NCBI RefSeq assembly: GCF_023218075.1
Contig: NZ_JALPTB010000031.1
Span: 1-64,000 of the forward strand
Direction: 5' to 3'
From: Rhodococcus sp. HM1
GTDB taxonomy: Bacteria; Actinomycetota; Actinomycetes; Mycobacteriales; Mycobacteriaceae
Length of the DNA: 64,000 nucleotides
Each line of letters opens with the position of its first letter. The stretch's first letter is position 1. The notes beneath the pieces are model-generated. The model made no database searches and was not told the DNA's origin. It was given only the letters and a program-made list of their open reading frames with translations. Below, piece by piece: positions 16,966 through 26,321 of the stretch. Position numbers and translations under genes: made by a program.

Positions 16966-18468
16966 TTACCGCGCTTCCGCGAGAACCCGATTCTCGCCGT
17001 CGATCCGGTCACCTTCGACCCAGCATGCGTGGGTGCCCGCGCAGATCCGTTCGGGGAGGATGATCCGGCAGACCGGTCCCTCTTCGATGCGCGCGGCGTC
17101 GTAGACGACGCACTCGGAAGTGTCGGCCGTCAGGTCGTTGACGAAGGTGATCACGTAACCGTCGTCCTCGGCGGTGTAGCCGTCGCGCAGCGCCATGCAC
17201 ACTTCGGACCCGAAACGGCCGTCGCCGTATTCGGTGCGGGTCACGTTGCCGGTCTTGAGCTCGAACTTCTTGATTCCGGTCATCATCCAGTGCCCGGGCA
17301 GGAATAGCGATGCGTACGCGTACTCGTAGTCGCGACCCACGAAATCGTTACTGACTACCGGGAATTCGACGACCTCGTCGTCGAGGGGGAACTCGCGGAC
17401 CTCGCCCGTCACCATGTTGAACATCCACCGGTACATGTGGGTATGGGTGGCGTGCTTGTCGAGCTGACGGGCAATGCGCCCGTAGACGTCGTTCGGATTC
17501 TGCACGGGCGGCATCACGGGGTTGTCCCAGATGCAGCCGTCCTGGACCACCCAGTCGCCGTCCTCGAAGCAGTTGGCCAGGTGCATCACCCAGGCCGGCT
17601 TTGCTTCGAACCAGCGGACGTCCTCGGTCCGTCCGTAGCGGGGAATGATACCGAACCGTGCCGGAATTTCGTCATGGAAGTCCAGCTTCTTGCGCCCGGC
17701 CTTGAGTGCATCCGGGTCGAAGAAGTACGGCAGATCGTGGAGGATCGAGTACCGCTTGGTGATACCCAGGTCGTGGGGCCAGCGCGCGCCGGGCAACTCG
17801 ATCGGCACGTAGTGGACGAGGTTGTCTTCCTTGTTGACGACGCCGTAGTTCATGAACGGAGCGGTTATCGGGTAGTTGAAGAAGACCAGCTCGCCCGTGT
17901 CGTTGTCGACCTTGTAGTGCGACGCCAGACCGTCAGGGACCAGCTGTGCCCAGCTCTTGGTTCCGAGAGTCTCGAGCGTGGTGGGGCTCAGGCTCCACGG
18001 TTCGCTGCCCTGGGACATCGATGCGATGATCTGGCCGCTGTGCACGATCACATCGGTGCCGGCGTTGTCCTTCATCGCGCCCATCGACCCCCACCCGCGA
18101 CGGGTGTAGTCCTGCGGCTGGAGCAGTCCCGGCCATAGTGCCTTGCCCGCGCCCTGTTCGGCGAGGAAGCCGGTGGTTCGCACGAACTTGTTGCGGTACT
18201 CGACCTTTCCGTCGTCAAAGCGCATCGCATGGAGCATTCCGTCACCGTCGAACGGATGGTAGATACCGATCGGCGCCATGGCCTGGTTGTGGGTGTTGCG
18301 GATGTAGATGCCGTTGAGGTCACGAGGGATCTCACCGATGACCTTCATTTCGTCACCAGAAACCGCGTACTCGCGGCGCTGCGGCTTCCATGCGCCGCGC
18401 AACCACGGATTGTCGGTCTGGTCCTCGGTGGGAACGGTGAGGACGAGCGATTCGTCGACGTTGAACAT
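16966..18468 (-). CDS. Carotenoid-oxygenase-family dioxygenase (lignostilbene/isoeugenol-type)
   Basis: This 500-residue protein is full length for the non-haem iron family that cleaves carotenoids, stilbenes or phenylpropenes at a C=C bond to aldehydes. The four iron-binding histidines fit His184 (ASHYKVD), His232 (WPHDLG), His296 (VMHLANCFEDGD) and His480 (AGTHACW), and the HPFDGDGMLHAM seven-bladed-propeller motif lies near residue 71. There is no signal peptide. The ATG at 18468 has AAGGAG upstream. A GntR-type operator (18524-18534) matching one at the GntR/SDR promoter puts it in the same regulon as the ABC importer and the aldehyde dehydrogenase. Substrate is inferred only: a stilbene, isoeugenol-like phenylpropene or apocarotenoid. 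Confidence 0.87.
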   Translation of the reverse strand: MFNVDESLVLTVPTEDQTDNPWLRGAWKPQRREYAVSGDEMKVIGEIPRDLNGIYIRNTHNQAMAPIGIYHPFDGDGMLHAMRFDDGKVEYRNKFVRTTGFLAEQGAGKALWPGLLQPQDYTRRGWGSMGAMKDNAGTDVIVHSGQIIASMSQGSEPWSLSPTTLETLGTKSWAQLVPDGLASHYKVDNDTGELVFFNYPITAPFMNYGVVNKEDNLVHYVPIELPGARWPHDLGITKRYSILHDLPYFFDPDALKAGRKKLDFHDEIPARFGIIPRYGRTEDVRWFEAKPAWVMHLANCFEDGDWVVQDGCIWDNPVMPPVQNPNDVYGRIARQLDKHATHTHMYRWMFNMVTGEVREFPLDDEVVEFPVVSNDFVGRDYEYAYASLFLPGHWMMTGIKKFELKTGNVTRTEYGDGRFGSEVCMALRDGYTAEDDGYVITFVNDLTADTSECVVYDAARIEEGPVCRIILPERICAGTHACWVEGDRIDGENRVLAEAR

Positions 18469-18523
18469 GGGTTCTCCTTGCTGTGTCTTTGATGTCCGTA
18501 CAGTGCTTGGTAAAGTGGATGAT

Positions 18524-18534
18524 TGGTTGAACCA
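18524..18534. promoter_or_regulatory. GntR/FadR-type operator upstream of the C=C dioxygenase
   Basis: TGGTTGAACCA has the TGGTnnnACCA form typical of FadR-subfamily (FCD) regulators. With flanks it reads GATTGGTTGAACCAT and closely matches the reverse complement of the site at 26143-26153. It lies 56 bases upstream of the dioxygenase start codon. Confidence 0.6.
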
Positions 18535-18570
18535 TTTTCGGCAGATTGATCGGCGAAAGTGGTGTGAGGT

Positions 18571-18612
18571 GGTGGACTCACCTGGGCGAAACAGAAACCA
18601 GGTGAGTCCACC
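18571..18612 (-). terminator. Hairpin terminator of the ABC-transporter operon
   Basis: Perfect 15-base arms GGTGGACTCACCTGG (18571-18585) and CCAGGTGAGTCCACC (18598-18612) with a 12-base A-rich loop lie nine bases past the LivM-type permease stop. Confidence 0.8.
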
Positions 18613-18620
18613 GTACCCGA

Positions 18621-19763
18621 TCAGATACACGGATTCTGCGATGTCGGTCCCGCGGTGTCTCGAGGTACGGAGCGTCGGGTGGAGCGATGTCTGCCCTTCG
18701 CTTCCAACCAACGTGAGACCTGGCGGAGCAGTCCCCGCCCGCCGCCTGCGATACCGAGAGGCATGAAGAACATCAACAGCACGAGAAGCGCGCCGTACAC
18801 CATGTTGGCCCCCGTGCCGCCGACGACATCGGCGGTAAGGGTCGGCAGGAATGCCAGCACCAGGCCGCCGATTATCGGTCCGACCAGTGTCCCCGACCCG
18901 CCGATGAGGAGGCCGGTCAACAGCTGGATGGACAGGAATATGCCGAACGTCTCGGGTCCGACTACCCCGGTGACCATGGCGAACAGGGAACCACCGATGG
19001 CAGCGATGGCGGTGCTCGAGGCGAATGCGATCGTCTTCTCCCGCGCCAGGTGCACTCCACTCGTGGCGGCCGCGACCTCGTTGTCACGGATCGCTATGAG
19101 CGTCCGGGATCGCCCGTAGCGGACGAGGTTGCGGCACACCAACAATCCGATTCCGGTGACGACGGCGACGACGAGGTAGTTGATGGTCGTCTGGGTGAAG
19201 AAGGCAGGAGCACCGTCGGGTATCACCCACGCCGACTGGAGGAGCTTTCCGTTGACGCCACCGGTCAGGTCCGGGAAATGCGTGATGATCAGTGGGAAGA
19301 CCACCGCGAAACTCAAGGTGACCAGACCCAGGTAGTGGCCCTTGAGGCGTAGCGCGGGCAGGCCCGCGATCACACCGACCACGAATCCGAGGACGGCGCC
19401 GACCGGTAGCGTTGCCAGTAGCGGCCACCCGTGGTCGGTGACAAGGATCGTGCTCGTGTACGCGCCGATGCCGAAGAATGCACTGTGACCGAGCGAGATC
19501 TGCCCCGCATATCCGGACACCAGGTTGAGCCCGAGTATCGACAGTCCGTAGGCCAGCGCCGTCGCCAGTTGCAGGACTCGGGCCTCGGGGAGGGCGACCG
19601 CCGTCACCGCAACGACCGCCACGTATCCAAGCGCTCCGACGTACAGGGAGCGGCGAGAGAACCGCGCCGCCACCGCCTGCATCGCGGACCGCGTTTCCTC
19701 GGCCACGGGGCGACCGCTGACCGATTCGACATTCCGTTGCACGACACCAGTTTCGGTAGTCAT
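18621..19763 (-). CDS. Branched-chain-type ABC transporter permease (LivM family)
   Basis: This 380-residue membrane protein has about nine hydrophobic segments and the LivM signature GYAGQISLGHSAFFGIGAYT-like stretch near residue 80, plus SGVHLAREKTIAFASS on the cytoplasmic coupling side. LivM/LivH pairs import branched-chain amino acids, urea or small aromatic acids. The ATG at 19763 overlaps the LivH-type stop by ATGA. It is last in the five-gene importer set, followed by a terminator. Confidence 0.9.
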   Translation of the reverse strand: MTTETGVVQRNVESVSGRPVAEETRSAMQAVAARFSRRSLYVGALGYVAVVAVTAVALPEARVLQLATALAYGLSILGLNLVSGYAGQISLGHSAFFGIGAYTSTILVTDHGWPLLATLPVGAVLGFVVGVIAGLPALRLKGHYLGLVTLSFAVVFPLIITHFPDLTGGVNGKLLQSAWVIPDGAPAFFTQTTINYLVVAVVTGIGLLVCRNLVRYGRSRTLIAIRDNEVAAATSGVHLAREKTIAFASSTAIAAIGGSLFAMVTGVVGPETFGIFLSIQLLTGLLIGGSGTLVGPIIGGLVLAFLPTLTADVVGGTGANMVYGALLVLLMFFMPLGIAGGGRGLLRQVSRWLEAKGRHRSTRRSVPRDTAGPTSQNPCI

Positions 19764-20710
19764 ACCCGTGTCACCTCCTTCTGTCCGAACATGCCTTGAG
19801 GCCGGATCACCAGGACGACAAGGAGCAGGACCAGTGCAATCATCAGTCCCGAGCCGGTGCCGATCGCGGGGAAGAGCCTCGGTACCACCGATTCGACGAC
19901 GCCGACCAACAGTCCACCGACGACCGCACCGACGAGGCTGTCGAAGCCGCCGACGCACGCCGCGGTGAACGCGAAGATCAGGACGTTGATCATCATCGAG
20001 AAGTTGAGCGTGCTCGTCGCCTGAGAGGTGAGCGCGCCGGCCAGCGTTCCGGGTACGGCGGCGAGCGCCCACCCGAAAGCGAACACACCCGCGACCGGGA
20101 TGCCCACCAGTGCCGCTGAGGATCGGTTGGAGATGACCGCCCGGTAAGCGACCCCCAATTTCGTCTTGGACAACAGAATCCACAGCACGATCAGCAGAGC
20201 GATCAACGCCCCCCACACCCCGAGAGTCACGAAACTCAGAGTGAAGGGCCGGTCTCCGCCGATGATCGTCAACCGGTCCTCCGTTCCATCCGGAAACGGA
20301 GCCAGTGGAGTCTTGTTATCGACTCCCCACACGACACCTGCGAACGAGTTGGCGAAAAGGAACATTCCCAACACTGCGATGAGTGACGCACTGTGCCCAC
20401 GGCTTTCGAGTGGACGCATGACGCCGAACTGCAGGGCCGCCGATGCGGCCGCTGTGACCACCATCGTCACGAGGATGGCAACCCAGATCGGCATTCCCAT
20501 CCCGACGAACGTGAACACGAGAAATGCGGAGATCATCGCGAACTCGCCCTGTGCGAAGTTGAGGTGACCGGTGGTGCGATACACGGTGACCAGGGCGACC
20601 GCGAGCAGCGCGTACAGCGCGCCGTTCGCCAGCCCGGTGGACACGGTGCTCAACCATTCCGGCAGCGAGACCTCCGCTGCGAGTATGTGTGTCGACGGAT
20701 TCATGGTCAT
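19760..20710 (-). CDS. Branched-chain-type ABC transporter permease (LivH family)
   Basis: This 316-residue membrane protein has about eight transmembrane segments. The LivH-type N-terminal region ANGALYALLAVALVTVYRTT and LNFAQGEFAM near residue 52 is clear, as is the loop GVAYRAVISNRSSAALVGI that contacts the ATPase. Start is the ATG at 20710, overlapping the LivF-type stop; a second in-frame ATG is at 20704. It forms the membrane channel with the LivM-type partner. Confidence 0.9.
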   Translation of the reverse strand: MTMNPSTHILAAEVSLPEWLSTVSTGLANGALYALLAVALVTVYRTTGHLNFAQGEFAMISAFLVFTFVGMGMPIWVAILVTMVVTAAASAALQFGVMRPLESRGHSASLIAVLGMFLFANSFAGVVWGVDNKTPLAPFPDGTEDRLTIIGGDRPFTLSFVTLGVWGALIALLIVLWILLSKTKLGVAYRAVISNRSSAALVGIPVAGVFAFGWALAAVPGTLAGALTSQATSTLNFSMMINVLIFAFTAACVGGFDSLVGAVVGGLLVGVVESVVPRLFPAIGTGSGLMIALVLLLVVLVIRPQGMFGQKEVTRV

Positions 20711-21489
20711 ACTCCCAGATACGCTTGTCGGACGCCGTCGTGGTCCTGCAGTTCGGCGGCGGTTCCGGACAGGACCGTGTTTCCCGACTCGAGCACGTAA
20801 CCGCGGTCTGCGATGGCGAGAGCCAGTTCGGCGCTCTGCTCGACGACGAGCATCGACGTCTCCTGTTCCCGGTTGATCTTCCCGAGCATCCGGAACAGGT
20901 CCTGCACGATGCGGGGCGCAAGCCCCAACGACGGCTCGTCGAGCAGTAGCAGGCGCGGGCGCGACATCATCGCCCGAGCGATTGCCAGCATCTGTTGCTC
21001 ACCGCCGCTGAGGGTGCCCGCCTTCTGTTGTCGTCGCTCGCCGAGGCGCGGGAACGTCTCGAGCCAGAACGCAATGTCCTGCGCGACTTCCGAACGGGAA
21101 CGGCGCAGGAATGCACCCGCCGCGAGGTTCTCGAGCACACTGAGGTCCTTGAAGGTGCCGCGACCTTGCGGCACCATCGCGATTCCGCGCCGCGCGATGG
21201 TGCGTGTCGATTGGCCCACCAACTCCTCACCGTCGAACCGGACACTGCCCGAGGAGCGGACCACGCCGCACAGGGCACGCAGGGTGGTTGTCTTCCCGGC
21301 ACCATTCGCGCCGAGCAGGACGACGACCTCGCCGCGGCCCACCCGAAGTGAGACGTCGTGCAGAACGGGGACCGGACCGTACCCGGCCCGGATCGACGCG
21401 ACCTCGAGCAGCGCGTCCGCGGCGGGCTGCGTCGTCGAGTCCTGCTCGACGTGCCCCGCCGGTTCCGATTCATTCGTCGTCATGGTCAT
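20707..21489 (-). CDS. ABC transporter ATP-binding protein (LivF family)
   Basis: This 260-residue ATPase has Walker A GANGAGKTT near residue 60, the signature LSGGEQQM near 160 and Walker B RLLLLDEPS. The GYGPVPVLHDVSL strand and the C-terminal YVLESGNTVLSGTAAEL are LivF-specific. It carries an N-terminal extension of about 27 polar residues. ATGA overlaps link it to both neighbours. Confidence 0.92.
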   Translation of the reverse strand: MTMTTNESEPAGHVEQDSTTQPAADALLEVASIRAGYGPVPVLHDVSLRVGRGEVVVLLGANGAGKTTTLRALCGVVRSSGSVRFDGEELVGQSTRTIARRGIAMVPQGRGTFKDLSVLENLAAGAFLRRSRSEVAQDIAFWLETFPRLGERRQQKAGTLSGGEQQMLAIARAMMSRPRLLLLDEPSLGLAPRIVQDLFRMLGKINREQETSMLVVEQSAELALAIADRGYVLESGNTVLSGTAAELQDHDGVRQAYLGV

Positions 21490-22286
21490 TCGGCCTTCGT
21501 TCCGAGATACGCTTCGACGACGCGTGGATCCTGCGCGACTTCACGCGGCTCACCGTCGGCGATCTTGACTCCACGATCGAGAACCACGACGTGATCGCAG
21601 TTCCCCATTACCAGGCCCATGTGGTGTTCGACCAGCAGGATCGTCAGGTCGAGCCGGGCGCGGAGCGTGACGAGCTCTTCTGCGAGTTCGTCCACCTCAC
21701 TGTGGATCAACCCATTGGCCGGTTCATCCAGAAGCAGGAGGCGGGGCCGGGATGCGAGCGCCCGGGCCAGTTCGATCCGTTTGAGCGTGCCGATCGGCAG
21801 GTCTGCCGCGGGCCGATCCGCGAGGTGCGCCAGTCCGAGCTCCGACAGGACTTCGTAAGCGCGCTCACAGATCTCACGCTCGGCGCGCCGGGCACCGATC
21901 CCGGTTGAGGAGCGCAGCCAGCCGATCCGGGACGGGCCGCGCACACCCACCGCGACGTTGTCGAGAACGCTCAACGTCGGGAACAGTGCGATCTCCTGGA
22001 ATGTCCGGGCCATACCGAGCTCGGAAATTCGATGCACCGGCACCGAGAGCAGATCGTGGTCACCGAAGAGCCGCACCGAGCCGCTGCTCGGTTCGTAGAT
22101 GCGAGTCATGATGTTGAACGCACTGGTCTTGCCGGCGCCGTTCGGACCGATCAGCCCACAGATACTGCCGGCGGTGACGGTGAAGGTGACGCTGTCGAGG
22201 GCCTGGATACCACCGAACGACAGACTCAAGTCCACTACCTCGAGGGCCGGCGTCGCTCCAGTGTCGGAATTGGTCGTCACATCCAT
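21486..22286 (-). CDS. ABC transporter ATP-binding protein (LivG family)
   Basis: This 266-residue ATPase has LSFGGIQALDSV, Walker A GPNGAGKTS near residue 47, the LivG-type ARTFQEIALFPTLSVLDNV Q-loop and Walker B LLLLDEPANGL. The ABC signature is atypical (LPIGTLKRIELA instead of LSGGQ), which is seen in a number of LivG proteins. The ATG at 22286 is one base from the stop of the binding-protein gene. Paired with the LivF-type ATPase. Confidence 0.92.
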   Translation of the reverse strand: MDVTTNSDTGATPALEVVDLSLSFGGIQALDSVTFTVTAGSICGLIGPNGAGKTSAFNIMTRIYEPSSGSVRLFGDHDLLSVPVHRISELGMARTFQEIALFPTLSVLDNVAVGVRGPSRIGWLRSSTGIGARRAEREICERAYEVLSELGLAHLADRPAADLPIGTLKRIELARALASRPRLLLLDEPANGLIHSEVDELAEELVTLRARLDLTILLVEHHMGLVMGNCDHVVVLDRGVKIADGEPREVAQDPRVVEAYLGTKAE

Positions 22287-22287
22287 G

Positions 22288-23643
22288 TCACTGTCCTGCG
22301 CCGGCAACGACGTCGACGCCGGTGTCGGTCCAGGACTTCGCGGAGGCGTCATACGAGAGGACGGTCCCGTTCCCGACCGGATAGGGCCGCGCGCCGTTGA
22401 CAACGACCTTGTTGCCGTCGAAGTTCATCGCCAGGTTCGTATCGGTGGACCAGACGGCGTCCATCAGGGCAGCCCGGGTCAGTCCGGCTTCCGACTTCGC
22501 GGCGCGGCCGAGCTGTTCGACCAGGAGGGCCGCGAAGCGATAGCCGTCGGCCACGTACGTGGATCGCGCGTTGGCCGACGGCTGGAAGGCGGCCATGTCG
22601 GCCAGATACGTCTTCACGTCCGCGTTCTCGGCATCTCGGGTGCTGGCGGGGTCGAGCGAGCTGCGCACCGCGAGGACATTCGTGGCGAGATCACCGAGAG
22701 GCTCGAAGAACTGAGTGGTGTCTCGGCAGGCAAGCGGCATCATGATCGGTCCTTTGAAACCGGCACGACGTGCTTCGGACACGAGCTGCGTGCAGAATGC
22801 GCCGCCGGTACTGGCGACGATGACGTCGGGTGAGGCCGCGAGGATCTCGCCGGTCTGATTGCTCAGCGACACCGCCGTCGAGTCGTGGGTGGTCTGCGCC
22901 ACTACGGTGGCGTTTCCGCCCTTTATGGCCTCGGACAGTGCGGTGGACGATGCCTTACCGGTGTCCGAATTCCATACCAGCTCACCGATTTTTGCTCCCT
23001 GCGGGAAGGTCTTGGTCAGATAGTCCACCGTGGCCTGACCCCAGACCTCATAGGGCAGGAAGTTCGACGTCGACCACTGGTGTGCCGCGGGATCGTAGAA
23101 GTCCGGAGCGCCGGAGGAGACGTAGAGCTGTGGTACACAGTTCTTCTCGTACATTGCTCGCGTCGCCTGGGACTGCGGTGTGCCCAGCTGCAGGATCGTC
23201 GCGAATACCTTGTCCTGTTCGATCAGCGACTTGACATTGGCGACGGCCCGCGCGGGATCGAGTGCGTCGTCCTTCGTCTCGAATCGGATCTTGTGACCAT
23301 CGACGCCGCCGGCGGCGTTGACCTTGTCGAAGTAGGCGTTGGCTCCGCCGAGCGTCACCGCAGACGAGGACGCGGGCCCCGACATCGCCAGCGAGGTACC
23401 GACGACAATGTCGGCCCCGTCGGCGAGGGCGGCCGTCGCGTCGGGCGGGCAGGCTGAGCTGTCGACGGTCACGGTGTCACCACTGACCTCGGCGCCACCG
23501 CTGGAGGGCGATGATCCGCTCGTCGAGCAACCGGTCAGGGCGAGCCCAACGACTGCGGGCAGTGCGAGGCAGGCGAGGGCCCGGCGAGGGATGATTCGCT
23601 GACTCGAGGCGGCCGTCTGGGCCGGGTCGTGTTGAGTGGGCAT
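22288..23643 (-). CDS. ABC transporter substrate-binding lipoprotein (LivJ/periplasmic type I)
   Basis: This 451-residue exported protein has an N-terminal signal with lipobox LTGC at about residue 39, then a type I periplasmic-binding fold: IVVGTSLAMSGPAS, NAYFDKVNAAGGVDGHKI and FATILQLGTPQSQATR. It should capture the solute for the LivHMGF-type importer. Binding-site residues cannot be assigned to a ligand; the neighbours suggest an aromatic or terpenoid acid or phenol rather than an amino acid. GGAGA precedes the ATG at 23643. Confidence 0.9.
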   Translation of the reverse strand: MPTQHDPAQTAASSQRIIPRRALACLALPAVVGLALTGCSTSGSSPSSGGAEVSGDTVTVDSSACPPDATAALADGADIVVGTSLAMSGPASSSAVTLGGANAYFDKVNAAGGVDGHKIRFETKDDALDPARAVANVKSLIEQDKVFATILQLGTPQSQATRAMYEKNCVPQLYVSSGAPDFYDPAAHQWSTSNFLPYEVWGQATVDYLTKTFPQGAKIGELVWNSDTGKASSTALSEAIKGGNATVVAQTTHDSTAVSLSNQTGEILAASPDVIVASTGGAFCTQLVSEARRAGFKGPIMMPLACRDTTQFFEPLGDLATNVLAVRSSLDPASTRDAENADVKTYLADMAAFQPSANARSTYVADGYRFAALLVEQLGRAAKSEAGLTRAALMDAVWSTDTNLAMNFDGNKVVVNGARPYPVGNGTVLSYDASAKSWTDTGVDVVAGAGQ

Positions 23644-23737
23644 GGGTGTCTCCGTTCGAGGACTCGAGGAAGAGACGTCGACGATCCATCCGGGTGTATC
23701 GTCGTGAGTCTCGGATGTTGCTGGTGTTGGTTGGAAT

Positions 23738-24538
23738 TCAGTGCGCGCTGGCAGTCAGGTCGGCAAGGAAACGGATGACGATGCGCTCGTACTTTTCCGG
23801 CTCCTCCGCGAATCCGTAGTGCCCGACGCCGGAGAGTTCGTGGTACTCCGAGTCGGTGACCAGCTCATGGATCCTCCGCAATCCCGCTGGGGGGCAGGCT
23901 GAGTCGAGTTCACCGGCAATGACGAGGGTGGGCACCGCAACCGAGCGCAGCGCCGGGACGCCGTCGTAATCCACGATGGCACGCATCGAGGCCTTGAAAG
24001 TGTCCGTCGACATCGCACAGATCACGTCGACGACCCGCTGGACGAGCGGTCCCGATGCGCCCTCACGCATCATCGACACGAGCAACTCGGGGGCGTACTC
24101 GGCCACGCTCCGACCGTCCTCGATCGGGTCGATCCGTTCGGCTATGAACCGTGCTTGGTCCTCCGGTGAGAAGGTGTTGAGTCCCGGACTGGTATGGGAC
24201 AGAACGAGCCCGTGCACACGATCGCCGATCAGGTTGGCCGCGTGGGGAGCGATGAGACCGCCCATGGAGTGGCCCAGCAGCACGTTGCGCTCACCGCCGA
24301 CGGCCGCGACGAGGTCGGCCAGCGCGTGTGCATGCGCATCGATCGAGCTGTCCTGAGGTATCGGGGTACCGGCATAGCCAGGGCAGTCCCAGACCACGAC
24401 CCGGTATCCCGCGTCGACGAGCACGTCCCGGGTGTGATCGAAGTAGCGTCCGTCACCGTAGGCGCCGTGCAGTAGGAAGACGGTGGTGGGACCGTCTCCG
24501 GTGATGACGTGCTGAGGCAAAGGGGTATCGACGGGCAT
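23738..24538 (-). CDS. Alpha/beta hydrolase
   Basis: This 266-residue hydrolase has the oxyanion-hole HG in FLLHGAYGDG, the nucleophile Ser in LGHSMGGL near residue 95, the acid Asp in AGELDSAC and the catalytic His in SGVGHYGF. No signal peptide is present, so it acts in the cytoplasm. GGAGACC precedes the ATG at 24538. It lies between the binding-protein gene and a second hydrolase on the same strand and probably hydrolyses an ester or C-C bond in the same pathway; substrate unknown. Confidence 0.88.
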   Translation of the reverse strand: MPVDTPLPQHVITGDGPTTVFLLHGAYGDGRYFDHTRDVLVDAGYRVVVWDCPGYAGTPIPQDSSIDAHAHALADLVAAVGGERNVLLGHSMGGLIAPHAANLIGDRVHGLVLSHTSPGLNTFSPEDQARFIAERIDPIEDGRSVAEYAPELLVSMMREGASGPLVQRVVDVICAMSTDTFKASMRAIVDYDGVPALRSVAVPTLVIAGELDSACPPAGLRRIHELVTDSEYHELSGVGHYGFAEEPEKYERIVIRFLADLTASAH

Positions 24539-24605
24539 GTGGTCTCCGATTCTGCGGTGGGTTGTGCGCGCGGGCGGCTCACGGCCGGCGCGGTCGGGAA
24601 AGAAG

Positions 24606-25340
24606 TCAGTGGGCCGTGGCAGAACTGTGCTTCTGCAGCCATTCGGCGAGGACGTCGGCAAGAGCGTCCGGCTGTTCGGCGGGGAGCATGTGGCCGGCTC
24701 GGGCCAGTACCCGCATGCTCGCGCCGACGTCCAGTGCCATCGCCTGTTGATCGGGGGTCGGGATCACACGGTCGTCGTCACCCGCGACGACCAACACGGG
24801 GGCTGTCGCGGTGCGGAGAACATCGGTGCGATCCGGCCGGTGCGCCGCGGCACGGCTGTGCGCGACAAACCTCTCGAAGCCGTATTCGCGGAGCATCGAT
24901 CTACGTTCTGCCAGAAGGCGTTCCGCCGAAGCGGCGCCGGGGCCGATGCTGTCCTGGTGATAGCTGACGTCGACAACCGACATCGCAATCTGCTCGTAGT
25001 TCTCCGGAGTCAGCTGCTCGATCCGGGCGATCCGGGTCGAACGCTGCTGATCGTTGTCCGCACGGCACGAGCTGTTCACCAGCACGATGCCCCGGATCCG
25101 ATCGGGGTGCCGCTCAAGCGCCGAGAGAGTTACGTAGCCGCCGAAGGAGTGTCCGACCAGGACGAACTTTTCGGGCAGGTCGGCGACCACCGTGTCCGCG
25201 ATCGAGTCGATGTCCTCGAGCAGTGGGAGATCCACTGCTCGACCGCCGATACCGGCCGGCAATGCTTCAATCACCTGTCGCCAGACCGACGACGAATTGT
25301 TCAGTCCCGGAAGAAAAACGACTGTCTCATTGCCGGGCAT
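24606..25340 (-). CDS. Alpha/beta hydrolase
   Basis: This 244-residue hydrolase has FLPGLNNSSSVW as its oxyanion-hole region, the nucleophile Ser in LVGHSFGGYV near residue 64, the Asp in AGDDDRV and the His in ARAGHML. It is of the short MhpC/esterase type. AAGGAGCGCGT precedes the ATG at 25340, nine bases after the GntR stop, so regulator and hydrolase are cotranscribed. It is not closely similar to the neighbouring hydrolase, so the two likely act on different intermediates. Confidence 0.88.
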   Translation of the reverse strand: MPGNETVVFLPGLNNSSSVWRQVIEALPAGIGGRAVDLPLLEDIDSIADTVVADLPEKFVLVGHSFGGYVTLSALERHPDRIRGIVLVNSSCRADNDQQRSTRIARIEQLTPENYEQIAMSVVDVSYHQDSIGPGAASAERLLAERRSMLREYGFERFVAHSRAAAHRPDRTDVLRTATAPVLVVAGDDDRVIPTPDQQAMALDVGASMRVLARAGHMLPAEQPDALADVLAEWLQKHSSATAH

Positions 25341-25349
25341 ACGCGCTCC

Positions 25350-26054
25350 TTACTGGGTTCGACCCTCCTCTGATCCGACGTCCGTACGGGCGATCGCGAG
25401 GATCTCTTCGATATGTTCCGTCATCAGCCGGCGCGCCAGATCTGCGTTGCCTGCGACGACCGCATCGATCAACTCCTCGTGGTGGACGTGCCAGTGACCG
25501 GCTTCGCCCGGTTCCTTTGCGAGTAGCTCCGCGATGCCGTGTTCGCCCGTTGTGAGGGAGCGCATTATGCCCTGCAGCACCGGATTTCGGGTGGTTCCCA
25601 CAAGCCACTGATGAAAGTCGATCGCAGCGCGGGTTATCCCTTCCGTGGTCCGTTCGTCCTGCTCGGTCCCTGCACGTATGTCCGCGATGTCGTCGTCGGT
25701 CCTGCGTTCCGCAGCGGTGGCCGCGATGAACGGCTCGATTGCGAGGCGCGCCTCGAGCACATCCACGAGCGACCGATCCGGCGCGAGGAGGACATCTGAC
25801 ACCCGGACGACGGCCTCGTCTGATGGGCGCTCGGTCAGGTACACACCGGACCCGTGGCGGGCCTCGATCAGGCCCACGGTCTCCAGAGATGCGAGTGCCT
25901 GTCGCAACGAGTGTCGTGAGACGCCGAGGGTCGCGGCGAGTTCACGTTCGGGTGGAAGCGCGGAGTTGCGCGGAAAGCTTCCGGAGCGAATCAGATCCAG
26001 GAGGTGATCCCGGACCTGGTCGTGAATGGGCACTCGTTTGATCTCAAAAGGCAT
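25350..26054 (-). CDS. GntR-family regulator, FadR subfamily (FCD domain)
   Basis: This 234-residue regulator has an N-terminal winged helix (LPPERELAATLGVSRHSLRQALASLE, residues about 35-60, then GLIEARHGSGVYL) and an all-helical FCD ligand-binding domain whose metal-binding His/Asp positions fit IDFHQWLVG and HWHVHHEEL. FCD domains bind small carboxylic acids. Its start at 26054 has GAGAGGATG upstream. TGGTnnnACCA operators occur in its own divergent promoter region (26143) and upstream of the C=C dioxygenase (18524), so it probably controls the whole island. Confidence 0.9.
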   Translation of the reverse strand: MPFEIKRVPIHDQVRDHLLDLIRSGSFPRNSALPPERELAATLGVSRHSLRQALASLETVGLIEARHGSGVYLTERPSDEAVVRVSDVLLAPDRSLVDVLEARLAIEPFIAATAAERRTDDDIADIRAGTEQDERTTEGITRAAIDFHQWLVGTTRNPVLQGIMRSLTTGEHGIAELLAKEPGEAGHWHVHHEELIDAVVAGNADLARRLMTEHIEEILAIARTDVGSEEGRTQ

Positions 26055-26142
26055 GTGGTCATCCTCTCGTACCACTCGACACAAATCGGTCGATGCCCGT
26101 CTGTGACACCCGGAGTAGTTGTTGATTGCTTTTCTGTTTGAC

Positions 26143-26153
26143 TGGTTGCACCA
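26143..26153. promoter_or_regulatory. GntR/FadR-type operator between GntR and SDR genes
   Basis: TGGTTGCACCA (TGGTnnnACCA form) lies in the 267-base divergent gap, 89 bases upstream of the GntR start and 169 upstream of the SDR start. With flanks it matches the site at 18524 in opposite orientation. Nothing else clear is seen in the gap. Confidence 0.6.
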
Positions 26154-26321
26154 ATCGGAAGATGAGATTAGGCTCACTCGCATCGAAGGTCAACCCGTCA
26201 CCCACAAATCGACACGGCGTTGCCGACCGATCCCCCGTGCACACGACCGGAACGCCCCCGGCCTTTGCCGGCACCGGCAGTTCCACCCCCCCACGAGAAC
26301 AGACTTCAGGAGTGACAAGAC

